A stretch of DNA of 46,338 bases from Hofstenia miamia (taxonomy: Eukaryota; Xenacoelomorpha; Acoela; Hofsteniidae). Positions 1-10,058 of this stretch are shown piece by piece. The stretch spans positions 1,229,950-1,276,287 of the forward strand of contig CABFPE010000043.1 in assembly GCA_900660155.1 (NCBI GenBank). Reading direction: 5' to 3'. Numbering within the stretch: position 1 is the first letter of the stretch; each line of letters starts with the position of its first letter. Below the pieces are notes generated by a model, which was given only the letters and a program-made list of their open reading frames with translations, searched no databases and was not told the DNA's origin. The position numbers and the translations under genes are program-made.

Positions 1-307
1 TGTTAAAACTAGCCGGTCTCCACCAAAGCCCGATGAAAACGAGCCGTTAAACACTGCTATAGCCATTAAAGACTTTGGTGTCGAATACATAGTTATAACA
101 TCAGTTGATCGCGATGATATGCAAGATATGGGTGCCAATCACATTGCCAAAACAATTAAGGAAATTCGAAGACTTTCGCCTGGCATTCTTGTTGAATGCC
201 TAGCTCCAGATTTTAAAGGAAAGCGACCGCTGATTGAAGCGGTTGTTACCAGTGGTCTTCAGGTGTTTGCTCACAACGTCGAAACCGTTGAAAGACTTCA
301 AAAACGT
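1..307 (+). CDS. LIAS: Lipoyl synthase, mitochondrial: internal exon (5' end outside window)
   Basis: The exon reads from base 2 as VKTSRSPPKPDENEP and continues through SVDRDDMQDMGANHIAK, VECLAPDFKG and FAHNVETVERLQKR, a near-colinear match to animal LIAS. Lipoyl synthase is a radical-SAM enzyme of the mitochondrial matrix. It inserts two sulfurs into octanoyl groups on the H protein and on E2 subunits, using one SAM-binding and one auxiliary iron-sulfur cluster. The CxxxCxxC SAM-cluster motif should end just upstream: in the family the KT(A/S)R segment follows it by a few residues. The exon ends after CGT at 307, followed by gtatgt. It joins in phase 0 to the exon at 2948, giving LQKR-VRDPRA as in other animals. 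About two thirds of the N-terminal part of the protein lies outside the window. Confidence 0.96.
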
Positions 308-532
308 GTATGTGTACTAAATATTGCATTAAGCACTTTATATGAAATGTTTAAATATTTTTTTAAAGCTTAAGTGCATTGTTATCAGGCGTGTTACTAA
401 ACAATTTTCAACCAGAAGGGACGATTGAAATGTTTTTCCTGAAATTACAATAAAACTAATTTTTATCTAATCATATCTTGCAAAAAATGCAATGATTTTT
501 GAGGTTCTCACCCAAAATTTATGGGTAATATC

Positions 533-1389
533 CAGTCATGATCATAAATATTCGGTCACAAGTGTTTGCAGGTTATTTCTGAAAGTATTAAGCCACAATG
601 TAGATTTTCTGTCCCTGTGTCAAATGTTTTAATTTGAATTTAAATTTTCTTATTAGAATTTTAGTTTTCATTCTATGCCGCTGTGAAGAGCACCCTAAAA
701 AATCCTCTCGATAAATATACATGCTATGTAAAATATAGCACAAAAAAGAAATTCAGTGTAAAAAGATTTGTATATTCTTAAATTTTGATGTCAATGTACT
801 CATTTGTTATAAATAATTCAAATTTTGCAAAAAATCCCATTACATCGTCGAAATTTACATAAAAACTAGCTATGTAACGAATGAGTGCAGTGACATCAAA
901 ATTGGTGAATATACTGTGGTGGGATTACTCAAACAATCAACAGACTAATGAGTGGGTGATTCCACGATCCGGGTCCGGACCTTAACCCCTAGAAGTGTAC
1001 CAGGACGGTTTGATCGTGAGAAACCTCTGGCGACCCCTGGCACGCAGAGTGCTGATCTGTGTTGAGTCTGATCAGCAGAGTGAAGCCGAAGGCCGAACTT
1101 CAGTTGAGAGGCGCTCTCTTCAGCCAGCAGGTGCTCTCTTAGTTACCACCGTTGGTGAATATACTAAGCTTTTTACACTGAATTTGTTTTTTGTGCTGTA
1201 TTTTACATAGCATGTATATTTATCGAGAGCATTTTAGAATGAAAGCTAAAATTCTAATAAGAAAATTAACACAAAATTTAAATTCAAATTAAAATATTTG
1301 ACTCAGGGACAGAACATCTACGTTGTAGGCTTAATATTTTCAGAAATGACCTGTAAAAACTTGTGACCGAATAATTATGACCATGACTG
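533..1389. mobile_element. Foldback/MITE element with ~280 bp inverted arms
   Basis: Bases from 533 (CAGTCATGATCATAA) run inward as an imperfect inverted copy of the stretch ending ATTATGACCATGACTG at 1389. The match continues, at about 85-90% by eye, to the centre near 820-880, so the whole unit could fold into one hairpin. The right arm is interrupted by the 236 bp insert at 916-1151. Removing the insert and one 14 bp duplication restores pairing exactly, giving an original element of about 607 bp. CAGT ends and the flanking TA on the right (1390-1391) suggest a Tc1/mariner-type origin, although the left flank is not a clean TA. There is no coding capacity. Confidence 0.85.
916..1151. mobile_element. 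GC-rich 236 bp insert with perfect 14 bp target-site duplication (SINE-like, unassigned)
   Basis: The block is flanked by two identical copies of TTGGTGAATATACT (902-915 and 1152-1165). The surrounding foldback element becomes continuous if the block and one copy are removed, so it is a true insertion. It is about half G+C in a region of roughly 30%. It has no poly(A) tail and no convincing terminal inverted repeats; GTGGTGG at one end and CCACCG at the other are only a weak match. It contains small hairpins (GCTGATC...GATCAGC, GAAG...CTTC) and a repeated GCTCTCTT near its right end. A GGTTTGATC at 1007-1015 resembles a pol III box B only loosely. Duplication length and structure suggest a retroposed structured RNA (SINE), but the class is not established. 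Confidence 0.75.
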
Positions 1390-2019
1390 TATATACACAT
1401 GAGTCTTTTAAGATGCTTTTTATTCAAGGGAAGGCAAAAAACTTATTTCAAAAGTTGTTTTAACTTATGAAAACCACTAAACTTTGTTTTTTATCACAAT
1501 ATTAATATAAAAGATCCGCAATTTGATATAATATGTAGATAGTTTTTGAAAGTGAAAATATGACCTGCATAGTAATATAGTAAATTGAACCTAAGCTATC
1601 AATTATATTCTGCTAGTACAATACAACATTTCATTTAAATTTTTTGTGAATTACCCTCATGCTAGTTTGCTCGCTTAGACAGTCCTCAAAACAATTGAAT
1701 TTTAAATGTGCTTGTGATTCATGGCGCAAAGATAAATAAAATGCTGCATATTCTTGCCAAAACTAAATACACTAACGCATTTGCACCTATTCATTTATTT
1801 GGTTAATTTCGTTATAGCGAATCTTTTAAATTTAATGTTATTTTTATCCAAGAATTATCAGTATTATTTTGAACTAAGTTATATTTCTTTCGCAATTCCT
1901 GGTTTTACAGTCATTAGTAATCCTAATCGAATTTGACATGTAATTTGCTAAATTTTTTAAACTTATGGATATTGTGGCCTTGTAACAGAGAAAATATTTG
2001 TCCAGCCTCAAAAAATGAT

Positions 2020-2256
2020 TTAACTCGTCAGCGTCCAAGTACTAAATTTAGTACTTATTATAACTATGTCTATAGCTATATAAATATGCAACAGAATGTC
2101 ATGTATTAAGACGCAAAGTACTAAATATAGGACTAATTATTTATTTATCCTAGGAGAGAGCTAGAGCAAAAAAATTCCATGTGTCACCTTTAAAATAATG
2201 ATGCAAAAAAGTTAAAACTTTTTGTGATTTTCATATAGTAACGCTGACGAGGTTAA
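2020..2256. mobile_element. piggyBac-type MITE (TTAA duplications)
   Basis: A 237 bp unit is bounded by TTAA at 2020-2023 and 2253-2256, with inverted ends CTCGTCAGCGT and ACGCTGACGAGG. TTAA target duplication is the hallmark of piggyBac. Just inside the left end is a perfect 20 bp palindrome, AAGTACTAAATTTAGTACTT (2037-2056), with a partial echo near 2117-2135. There is no coding capacity. Confidence 0.8.
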
Positions 2257-2947
2257 ATAAGGTATATTTGTAGCAGTCAAATCCCAGTCAAGTTACATGG
2301 AAATTTTTGGACTATCCAAAAAAAAATTTTAATAATATTCTCACAAACTTGCAATTCCTGTATTATTGCTGGGCGAGTTTGGAAAACTTTCGATTTTGGT
2401 ATTCCCATAAATAGTCATCAGCTAATTTCAAGTGATCTTGTGAAGACCAATGAATATCACCATTCTTGTTAATGAGGTGCTTTCGGAAAATTGCTCTCAC
2501 AGTATTTAAAACTTTTCCGTGATTTTACAAATCATAAAAATATCTTATTCAATGCGATTGTCTAAAAGTTGCAGATTTAAATACGGTCAATATTTGTTAG
2601 AAGACAATAATATACGTGGCCCTGACTAAACTAAAGTTTGTGATCGCTAACAAAGTGATTTTATAATCAATATATTTTTAATGCTACTAATGCTTTTCAA
2701 TAATATTAATCATCCTGCTTAATATCTAATGAGTCTATTATCACTTCGACAAAACACAATTATGTCATTCAATAAATTTCAATGTCAATTCCTGGAAATA
2801 TGTTTTAATCTTATGTCATTTACCATTGAGTTTTCCTACTCATATATGTTTTCACATTTGTTATTATATTTTTGTAATTAGCATAAATGGTTGCACTCTT
2901 TCATTGCTCTGTAGTGTTTTGAATTTACAATTACAACTTCATTTTAG

Positions 2948-3328
2948 GTGCGAGATCCTCGAGCAGGTTATCAGCAAAGCTTAAAAGTTTTACAAACCGC
3001 TAAAGATTTATTGCCCTCAATGATTGCTAAAACGTCTTTGATGTTAGGTTTGGGTGAAACAGATGATGAAATTTTACAAACTTTAAAAGACTTACGTGAT
3101 ATTGACGTTGACTGTATCACCTTTGGGCAGTATCTACAACCTACTAAACGGCACCTTCGAGTAGAAAAATTTGTGTCTCCTAAAAAATTTGATCATTGGA
3201 AGTCAGTTGCTGATGAAATGGGGTTTCTGTATTCTGCGAGTGGGCCATATGTTCGCTCATCTTATAAAGCTGGAGAGTACTATCTCAGTAACATCATTAA
3301 AAAGAGAAATGCAGCACAAAAATCTTAA
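2948..3328 (+). CDS. LIAS: Lipoyl synthase, terminal exon
   Basis: This exon encodes the last 126 residues. It opens [15 protein letters not shown] and carries [34 protein letters not shown] and, near the end, [17 protein letters not shown]. The RSSY motif is the conserved C-terminal signature of lipoyl synthases, in which a serine ligates the auxiliary iron-sulfur cluster. GLGE and QYxQPT belong to the radical-SAM barrel. The exon starts directly after the acceptor ttttag at 2947 and ends at TAA 3326-3328. Length and motif order match the family with no break, so the gene looks intact within the window. The GTG at 2948 is an internal valine codon, not a start. Confidence 0.97.
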   Translation: MRDPRAGYQQSLKVLQTAKDLLPSMIAKTSLMLGLGETDDEILQTLKDLRDIDVDCITFGQYLQPTKRHLRVEKFVSPKKFDHWKSVADEMGFLYSASGPYVRSSYKAGEYYLSNIIKKRNAAQKS

Positions 3329-3410
3329 TTTTATTTATTTTTAATTTGGAATTTATTGAAACATTAAATAGTTTAACTACATATTGCATCAAATTTTTTT
3401 ATATTGACTA

Positions 3411-3416
3411 AATAAA
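3411..3416 (+). promoter_or_regulatory. Poly(A) signal AATAAA of LIAS
   Basis: A canonical AATAAA lies 83 bases after the LIAS stop codon. It is the nearest downstream hexamer and precedes the DNA element that starts at 3447. Confidence 0.75.
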
Positions 3417-3446
3417 CGATTGTAAATATTTCAATGACTAACTTTT

Positions 3447-4280
3447 GGGGTGCGTTCACATAGAAAGCTTGCGATATCTCGCTTGTAATTTAAACACATG
3501 TTTTAAGATAGTTGCATTCACACAGAAAGCGTTCTTGCGCTTGCGATAGATTTCTAGCAATGTATTAATACGAGAGTGTTCACACAGAACGCGAGCTTGT
3601 AATAACAACCTAGATAATTAATATTTCTCAGCGAATATCTAGTTATATTTTCATTAATTGTAGCTAATCGGCTTATATAATGTTGAACATGTAGTTATTT
3701 ACTATTGAATTAAATACTAAGGAAACAACTGACGTTAAAATAATTTTTAAATTGATTTCCAAGTGCTTTCTATTTGTTTTTATTAAATACTTGTATGAAA
3801 TTTGCTCAGTAAGACACACTTACATATCATTCATATTATTTAACATAATTTACATTGTTTTTAGACTATTCCCTGTGCACTATTTTCTCAAATTCTTTTC
3901 TATGTTTGCGTAATTTTTTCAAGGATTAATCTATTGAATTACAAATTTAATTTACATTTTCTTTTAGCAATAATAAATTTATATTAAAATTTGTTTGTGT
4001 ACAATAGGTGCATGTGTATAAACATTTTATTTAGCAAATTTGCTAGTAATATGTTTTAATTTCTGCATAATGAAAAGGCATTGCATATACATATGCATCT
4101 ATCACCAAGGTTTTAATTGGGATTGCGAAAATTTTTTCTCTGTGAATGCTCTCTCAGTAATTCAACTGTTTAAATCTCTAGCAAGTCCAAGCTCGCGCTG
4201 TCTGAACATTCTGGCTTATTGTGTGAACACCCAGGATTAAAGGCTAGCGCAAGCACAATCTTTCTGTGTCAATCCACCCT
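3447..4280. mobile_element. Non-autonomous DNA transposon with repeated subterminal motif
   Basis: The left end GGGGTGCGTTCACATAGAAA matches, inverted, the right end around TTTCTGTGTCAATCCACCC. A motif resembling GTTCACACAGAAAGCG recurs at 3454, 3507 and 3576 on the left and inverted near 4205-4270. Multiple subterminal copies are typical of transposase binding sites in hAT or PIF/Harbinger MITEs. I could not define a matching target duplication, so the superfamily is uncertain. The AT-rich middle has no convincing gene. Confidence 0.7.
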
Positions 4281-4449
4281 TAGAATTTGACTCTACAAGG
4301 ACTTAATAAAATATTTTGTGTTGTAACTACTTCAACAAAAAGAATTTTACTTCATCTCATGATTGGTTGAGTTTTTAAGGAATATTTTCATTTTCAGAAA
4401 ACTATAAACTTAATTCAGGAAGTTCTACCTCCCAAGTACATACATATTT

Positions 4450-4453
<4 letters not shown>

Positions 4454-4482
<29 letters not shown>
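4454..4482. repeat. (TA)n microsatellite
   Basis: Uninterrupted TA dinucleotides. Similar tracts occur at 8665-8682, 16232-16259, 19025-19062, 25846-25871, 28927-28954 and 31515-31536. They are common background in this genome. Confidence 0.9.
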
Positions 4483-4485
<3 letters not shown>

Positions 4486-4603
4486 AAATATATTTAACTC
4501 CATGTATATCTGGTCAAAAAATCTGTCCCAGTATATATGTTACAGTAAGATTGTCAAATTAGGAATGTCGTGCAATTGCAATTTCACTTAACCAACCAAA
4601 ACT

Positions 4604-4732
4604 TTAAGAATCTGGACATTTCATGTTTACTGGAACTCTCATGGCCTGAAAGAGCAATTTCACAAATTCTCTGGAACTAGGGTTTTCACATGCTTCCATT
4701 GCATAAAAGCAAACAATAAAAATAGCATATAC
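4604..4732 (-). pseudogene. Candidate TM7/C-tail exon of the GPCR (weak)
   Basis: After a good acceptor (ttttttcaag) the frame reads VYAIFIVCFYAMEACENP and then SSREFVKLLFQAMRVPV, ending at TAA 4606-4604. The first part resembles the end of TM7 (compare CFYALNSCINP) and the second resembles helix 8 after TM7, where SSxEFxxAF is common. The residues that would complete NPxxY are absent. The exon begins in phase 0, which fits the donor of the candidate exon at 4934-5018. It lies on the same strand as, and downstream of, the secure GPCR exons. The resemblance is short and could be chance. If correct, the receptor is degenerate here. Confidence 0.35.
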
Positions 4733-4933
4733 CTTGAAAAAATGATATAAAAGTAAGTTTCTGAAGTAAATCATTATTTTATAGTTATGCAAAGTTTTTG
4801 AATGAGGTTCAAGAAACCTATGAAATCACTTTAAACATTATCATCAAATAGAAAATGAATGAGAACATCATTTTTTTGAAATTCTAAGTGATTAAAAATT
4901 TTGAACATAAAATTTGCTTTAATTTATTCTTAC

Positions 4934-5018
4934 CACAATTTCTAGGTGCCCACATTAATTTCCTATGTTTTTCATTATAAGTTTTATTGTATTTAACCTC
5001 CGTTTGTGTTGATATTCA
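4934..5018 (-). pseudogene. Candidate TM6 exon of the GPCR (weak, interrupted)
   Basis: The exon is bounded by an acceptor (gtaaacag) and a donor (GTG|gtaaga). It would join the TM5 exon in phase 2 and the candidate TM7 exon in phase 0. It reads EYQHKRRLNTIKLIMKNIGN, a basic stretch leading into a hydrophobic helix as at the IL3-TM6 border, then an in-frame TAA followed by CGHLEIV. CWxP is not present. Matching phases on both sides is the main support. The stop and missing motif mean either a decayed exon or a false hit. Confidence 0.25.
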
Positions 5019-5039
5019 CTGTTTACAATTATGCTTTCA

Positions 5040-6448
5040 CACTGAGTTATACGTAAAAATAGTAGAGCTTCGGAGTTAATATGTTAAGTGTAATTGGTTT
5101 ACAAAACTTCGTAATATTTGCGGTTTCCATATGCTTAGGAATACAAGATTTAATTTTTTTCGAAAAAATATTTCGCAAATAAATGAACACGCCTGTTGTT
5201 GGGGGCTTCAATAATAGTTACATCTGAAAAATAATTACTTGTGCCAGAGATGCACATGGGCTAAAAATTAGGGCCATGCATAGCTTAGTTAATGTCTATA
5301 TCGCGATAGACGTGAGTTTGGCTTAGAAAAAACCTGATCCAAGCTTGCTCTGATGTATCCTAAGCCTTTTATATTTACAAGCATTAATGTGAAACCTGTA
5401 CTTAAATTTTCATTGATTGTCTAGATTGATCACTGAATCAGTTAATCCGTAAAATTAAAATTCTCTGAACTCATACTTTCATCATTAGATTTGTTGTTAA
5501 TGCAAGAGATATAGGCGTATTTTATGTTTATTTGACATCATATAAAGGGAAAAGAAATAATTCCATATTCAAATTGGCCATCAATTTATTGGAGGCCTAA
5601 GCATATTGCTACTTGCTGCTTTTGACAAATACTTATTTTAGAAATTGCCTGGTAAATATCATGTATATACATTTTGACCTAAATATTCTAATAAATCTTA
5701 ATTAGGAAAAGTCAAAGGTGATCGCAATATTTGTATTAATCTCGTAAAACGATTTAAGTTTATGATGTATGTATTTAATTACTTTCAAATATAAAACAAA
5801 TCGTAGGCATGTAAAATTTAAATCATGGCAAGTTTTATAGGCAGAATCATATTTTACAGTTCAGCTTCAGCAGTTCTAGTAGTGTGAAACAATTTCTATC
5901 CCAACCGCATTAAAGAGTCACATGTTACTACAATATAGAGTTAAAGCAAGTTTATTGCTGAAAGGTCTACGAACTAAAGCATGACAAAAATACTTACGAA
6001 ACTGTTTACATATGAATTATTAATTTGAGAGCAGTTTTAAATATAATTCGACCATGCATTGATTTTATTATGTGTACTCAAAAATATATGTTTATATGTT
6101 CATTCAATAAAGTTTGCTTGCTTTTTTCTTGAGGTGTTTATATTTTTCTCACATTTAATATCAATACTTAATTATTTGCATACGCTTGAACATCTGAAAG
6201 AAAATGGATTGGACGATTATTGATCCTAAAATTCAGTTTATTCTTTTTATTGATTTTGATATAGAGTTATTCAGAAAACTTAATGAAGTTAATTCATGAA
6301 TAAATTTATGTATCATAGATAAAATTGATTCTAAATAAAGTAACTCGGGGCCAAGATGTTATATGACGATCATAATTGCGTGATGGACTCATGCTTTTCA
6401 ATATAAATAATTGAGTTTTGTAAGTGCCCAATTAGATATTGGTGTTAG
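5040..6448. other. Unassigned AT-rich DNA
   Basis: I see no supported coding region. A short stretch near 5250-5275 (AGAGATGCACATGGGC) resembles a hAT terminus but has no partner. Confidence 0.5.
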
Positions 6449-6964
6449 TTAACACTAGAACTCCTAACATTTAATACAACCTTTAATTCCTAATCCGGTC
6501 ATAAATGACTAGTATTTGTGTAGCATTTATTACAGTGAGATTTATACAGGCATTCAGGTTCATATTTAATAAACACTGTTACTGCTATCTGATGCAATAT
6601 CCAACATAATTTGATTAAGAGCCCGCTTTGCTGCTTCTCTTGCCATTAATTTTTGACAAAACGATCAAAACTGTTAAATACATGCTCAATATAAAGATAT
6701 TACTGCATAAATATAACTACACAAGCGCATGCATGAAATGTTTAGTCTGGGTCACAAATGACCGGTTTTCGGAGTTAAAGGGGTATTAATGATTTTTAAT
6801 ATCTAAGTTTGTCTGTTTTCCGAAAATGTCATCAATTCGTACTTTACAGCAGAATTAGTGAATATAGGTGTAAACTTGTAAAAAAAATTACATGTAGGGA
6901 AGTAGTTGTTTAACAATTGCATGAAAAACGGTTACAAATGACCGGTTCGGAGTTCTAGTGTTAA
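6449..6964. mobile_element. piggyBac-derived element (TTAA duplications, perfect 12 bp TIRs)
   Basis: TTAA at 6449-6452 and 6961-6964 flank perfect inverted ends CACTAGAACTCC and GGAGTTCTAGTG. Inside both ends are copies of a CCGGTCATxxxTGAC-type motif (6497, 6752, 6933), as in many piggyBac-like elements. The 516 bp unit has no transposase domain that I can recognise. On the minus strand a short frame around 6580-6650 reads MAREAAKRALNQIMLDIASD and may be a leftover C-terminus. If the weak TM6 exon is real, the element sits inside the GPCR intron. Confidence 0.85.
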
Positions 6965-7074
6965 GAACGTCTTTTTAATGTCTTCTTTAAGAAAGAAGTA
7001 CACAGTAATTAACTTGTTCTACATGAACAAGTTTCCTACATGACGCAAATTGTACAAATATTTGACTCCAGATG

Positions 7075-7990
7075 CCATCTTTTTCAATTTTTTTTGGAAA
7101 AAATTATCTTATTTTAACGCATCGTCTATTTGGACACCAAAGTAAATTACACATGTGCTTTGAATAATTGTCATTGACATTAATTTTAATATTTTCAGTA
7201 AACTTTAGATGAAAAATAATAAATTGAGTCTAGCGAGAATTAATTGTTAGTCTATGGAGATTGAAATATTTTGTGAGATTTTTAATATCTTTTGTCAGAT
7301 GGCTGTATGCATTCAAGGGATTTTTTGCTGCTCTTAATATGCAAGTATCTTCTGCATATTGATAAATAATTCCGTTTTCCAAGGATTTTGAAATATCATT
7401 TGCACATAATGAAATAGAATGAGCCCTAATACAGTTCTATGCAGCACACCTATACTTGTAATAGCATATTCTGAAAAAAATATCATTTTTTCCTCATTGC
7501 TATTGCTTAGAAAACTAATAATAAAATTTATTGCATTAAAACTAAGACTATGTCGCCCTAAATTTTCTTCTAAAATCGAAATTCATTGAGTTAGTACTTT
7601 ACTTAAATCAAGTAAAGCTACTGATGTTACAAATTTTGATTTAAATTTAATTTATTCTTTTCTGTGATTGATCAAATCGCATCAGATGTGCATAATTTTG
7701 GTCGAAATCCGAAATTTGATTATTTGATAAAATTATTTGACTGTCCTTAATATACCTGCACATCTCTCTAGCTAAAAGTTTTTCCAATATTTTTGAAGAA
7801 AGTGTGTGTTATGCTTATGCTAATTGGTCCATAGTTCATGGGATCTAGCGACTCTTATTTTTTAAGTAGCGGTGAAATATCAGATTGTTTTAAAAGAATA
7901 GGGAAATTACTACTTATTATTAAATGCTACAAGTATTCATAAAAAATGTGTGTTTTTTAATTATCCAATACGGTAGGTTTAACTGGGTGT
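7075..7990 (-). mobile_element. Non-LTR retrotransposon (LINE) reverse-transcriptase remnant
   Basis: Read on the minus strand and allowing frame changes, the segment shows RT blocks in the right order. SDISPLLKK and PMNYGPISIS (from about 7895 down) match the PIFKK...NYRPISL region. KILEKLLARE follows, then VALLDLSK (about 7620), LGRHSLSFNAINFIISFLSN (about 7550-7500), GVLHRTVLGLILF (about 7450), QYAEDT at the catalytic YADD position (7345-7362) and GVQIDDALK near 7115. This order is typical of Jockey/CR1-like LINEs. It carries several stops and shifts and is clearly dead. It is 5'-truncated; no poly(A) tail or target duplication was found. Confidence 0.8.
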
Positions 7991-8997
7991 ACAAGAGTTA
8001 TTATTATTTAGTTTATTTACAACATTTGTAGGCTTATAATAGGAAATTATGTTGAAATGAAACTGTTCCTTTGGTCTAGAGCTGAATTGAACAATATACA
8101 TGTATTTTTGCTAAGCTAATTTCCTTCTTACATATTTCGGCGTAATTTCAGAATTTGTAAGTATAAATACATCTGTGTATTTGTTGCATATTGCAGTACC
8201 TACGAGATTATTAAACGTAAGGAAATCATAATGAACTTGCTGATGTTGACTTTTAGGATAAAATATGGTTTATTAAACTTTAATAAATGAACAAAAAGTA
8301 ATTGTATAATACTTTAACAAATTTTTGAGTTAAGCTTCCGCGGTTGCTCTTAATATTAGTACACTAATTAAAAGTTGGTAGAACTAATTTAATTTAAATT
8401 GACAACAGCATATTTTTCTATACTCATTTCTCATCTTCGACCAAGACATCATAAAGAGATACGAGTTGAAGGAGTGAGAAATGATGAGAAAAGTAACCGT
8501 CAGACCGAGATATACCCAATAGGAAATCGTCATTAAGTTATATCGGAGTAGGAGCGAAATAACAGATCTTGGAATTGGGCTGACGACTTGAATTACACAT
8601 GAAAGTACCAGGGCTTTTACAACACCACTTCATAAATATCAACAATGAAAATTTCAATGACTGCTATATATATATATATATAGTTATAGTATAAGGAGTT
8701 TAATACAGGCGGCATTGGATTTATGTCTTTGATGTTCAAATATATTTGTGTTGAATTTTGAATAAACCTGCAATCATTGGATTAAATTAACAAATAAAAT
8801 AAACTATATTTCACCAAAGACATGTTAGTAAATCATATTGACAATAGGCTGTAAAACAAGATTCGAAATTTTGTGCATATTTAACATTTTACAGAAGTAT
8901 TAAATTAAATGTATAATATAAGGACATCTGCTTAGCTAAGTACAATTCAATTTCAGTTATTTCAGGTATTATATAATACTGGAAAAATATAACACAC

Positions 8998-9200
8998 CTA
9001 TCATTATTGGATTTATTTTTGGAACTTAATTTTCTTGTCAGCATTGCAAAAAGGATTCCTCCATTTAAAATAACTAAGGTAATCGATGGCACTGCCCATT
9101 CCCAAATCAGTTCAATAAACGATATTATTGTAGCCATCATTTGGTCTAACTTGACGACTTTGCAATGAATAACGCCATCCATGTAAATTTCTTTGTATTT
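8998..9200 (-). CDS. Class A GPCR, exon 3 (EL2 and TM5)
   Basis: The exon follows the acceptor cttttag and ends ..GATAG|gtgtgt. It reads KYKEIYMDGVIHCKVVKLDQ and then a TM5-like helix, ELIWEWAVPSITLVILNGGI, followed by a basic third loop RKLSSKNKSNNDR. The cysteine in VIHCKVV is a plausible EL2 partner for the TM3 cysteine, and the proline within the helix fits TM5. It joins the preceding exon in phase 0 (IPELY-KYKEIY) and leaves phase 2 for the next exon. It belongs to the receptor built from 11425-11167, 10595-10417 and this exon. The ligand class cannot be named from these residues. Confidence 0.78.
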
Positions 9201-9939
9201 CTAAAAGTACTAAATTAGTGATATCTGTTACTGTAATAACTTTACAATAAAAACACAAATTTTTAAAAATTTTTTTAAGTTTTACGGCTAGTTGTACGCA
9301 TTTTCTGCAAGCAGTCTACTTGTTATTTTAACAGAAAATAAAATTTGAAGCATGTGTTAGATAGGACCTTGCTTGTCAGCCTTTTAAAGTTCAAGTCGAG
9401 TTGGATTTCTAAACCAGAGTCTTGTCTACGCACATAGGCCTATCAGTATCATAATTGTAAAGTCACTATAAGTAATCAATATTTATCCATGTACGAGAAA
9501 TCATATTCCAGCAGTGACATTGTGTAATAGACTAAAAATTTGTATTTAATAATTATTGCATATGATTGTACTGTAGACATAGCATTAAGCAATCCATGCT
9601 GATGCTATTAAAATTTAGAAAAAAAATATTTGTCAAATATCATTTGAATAAAGTGCAAAATCACGAACTTTGCTAATAAGGTTATAATTCAACTTTCACG
9701 AAAAGCTAGAAATTGTAACTTTTTATGTTACAAAATTCAAAACAATCCAATCAGCAGAGAGAGGCTACTAACTTAATATCAAACAATTCTTAAATTTTGA
9801 TATTAGTAATCATTCGATAGTCAACAGCTCAACCCCAATCACCCTGAAAGAAATTTATGTAGAAAGGTTTTTCAATCAGAAAATTATATTAATATTTTCA
9901 AATGCGCAAACATACACTATTCAATATGAAATCAACAAA

Positions 9940-10058
9940 TCTCTAGTTGACTTGAGCCGATTCGAAATCTGTTTGTGCTCGAATTTCGAGTTGAGTCGGG
10001 TCAGGTACTCAACTCGATTCGCCCGACTCGAAATTTAGAGTACTCACAGGGCCCTAGT
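9940..10058. repeat. Possible hAT-type terminal fragment
   Basis: Repeated motifs CGAATTTCGAGTTGAGTCGGG and ACTCAACTCGATTCGCCCGA lead to CACAGGGCCCTAG at 10046-10058. Oligopurine and CG-rich subterminal repeats ending in a CAGGG-type terminus are seen in hAT elements. No opposite end was found. Confidence 0.3.

Larger units (their letters stand above)
308..2947 (+). other. LIAS intron (2.64 kb) loaded with transposon remnants
   Basis: The intron begins gtatgtgtac and ends ttcattttag, both good splice signals, and the flanking exons join without loss of a codon in a conserved stretch. It holds the foldback element 533-1389 with its nested insert 916-1151, and the piggyBac-type MITE 2020-2256. 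I see nothing recognisable in 1392-2019 or 2257-2940. Confidence 0.93.

Noticed and set aside
995-1210. Plus-strand open frame within the GC-rich insert and foldback arm
   Set aside because: It spans the junction of two mobile elements and has no protein-like features.
8170-8220. VLQYATNTQMYLYLQILKLR on the minus strand as a TM7 exon
   Set aside because: It resembles NxxxY plus a basic tail, but a stop precedes it in frame, the phase does not fit exon 3, and no TM6 lies next to it.
8641-8800. A minus-strand frame after an acceptor near 8780 (FIQNSTQIYLNIKDINP) as the GPCR exon after TM5
   Set aside because: It fits the phase but shows neither a TM6 helix nor CWxP and runs into a TA repeat.
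9185-9200. ATG at 9182 as the start of a separate small gene
   Set aside because: The frame continues upstream to a splice acceptor at 9201 and joins the TM4 exon in phase, so this methionine is internal.
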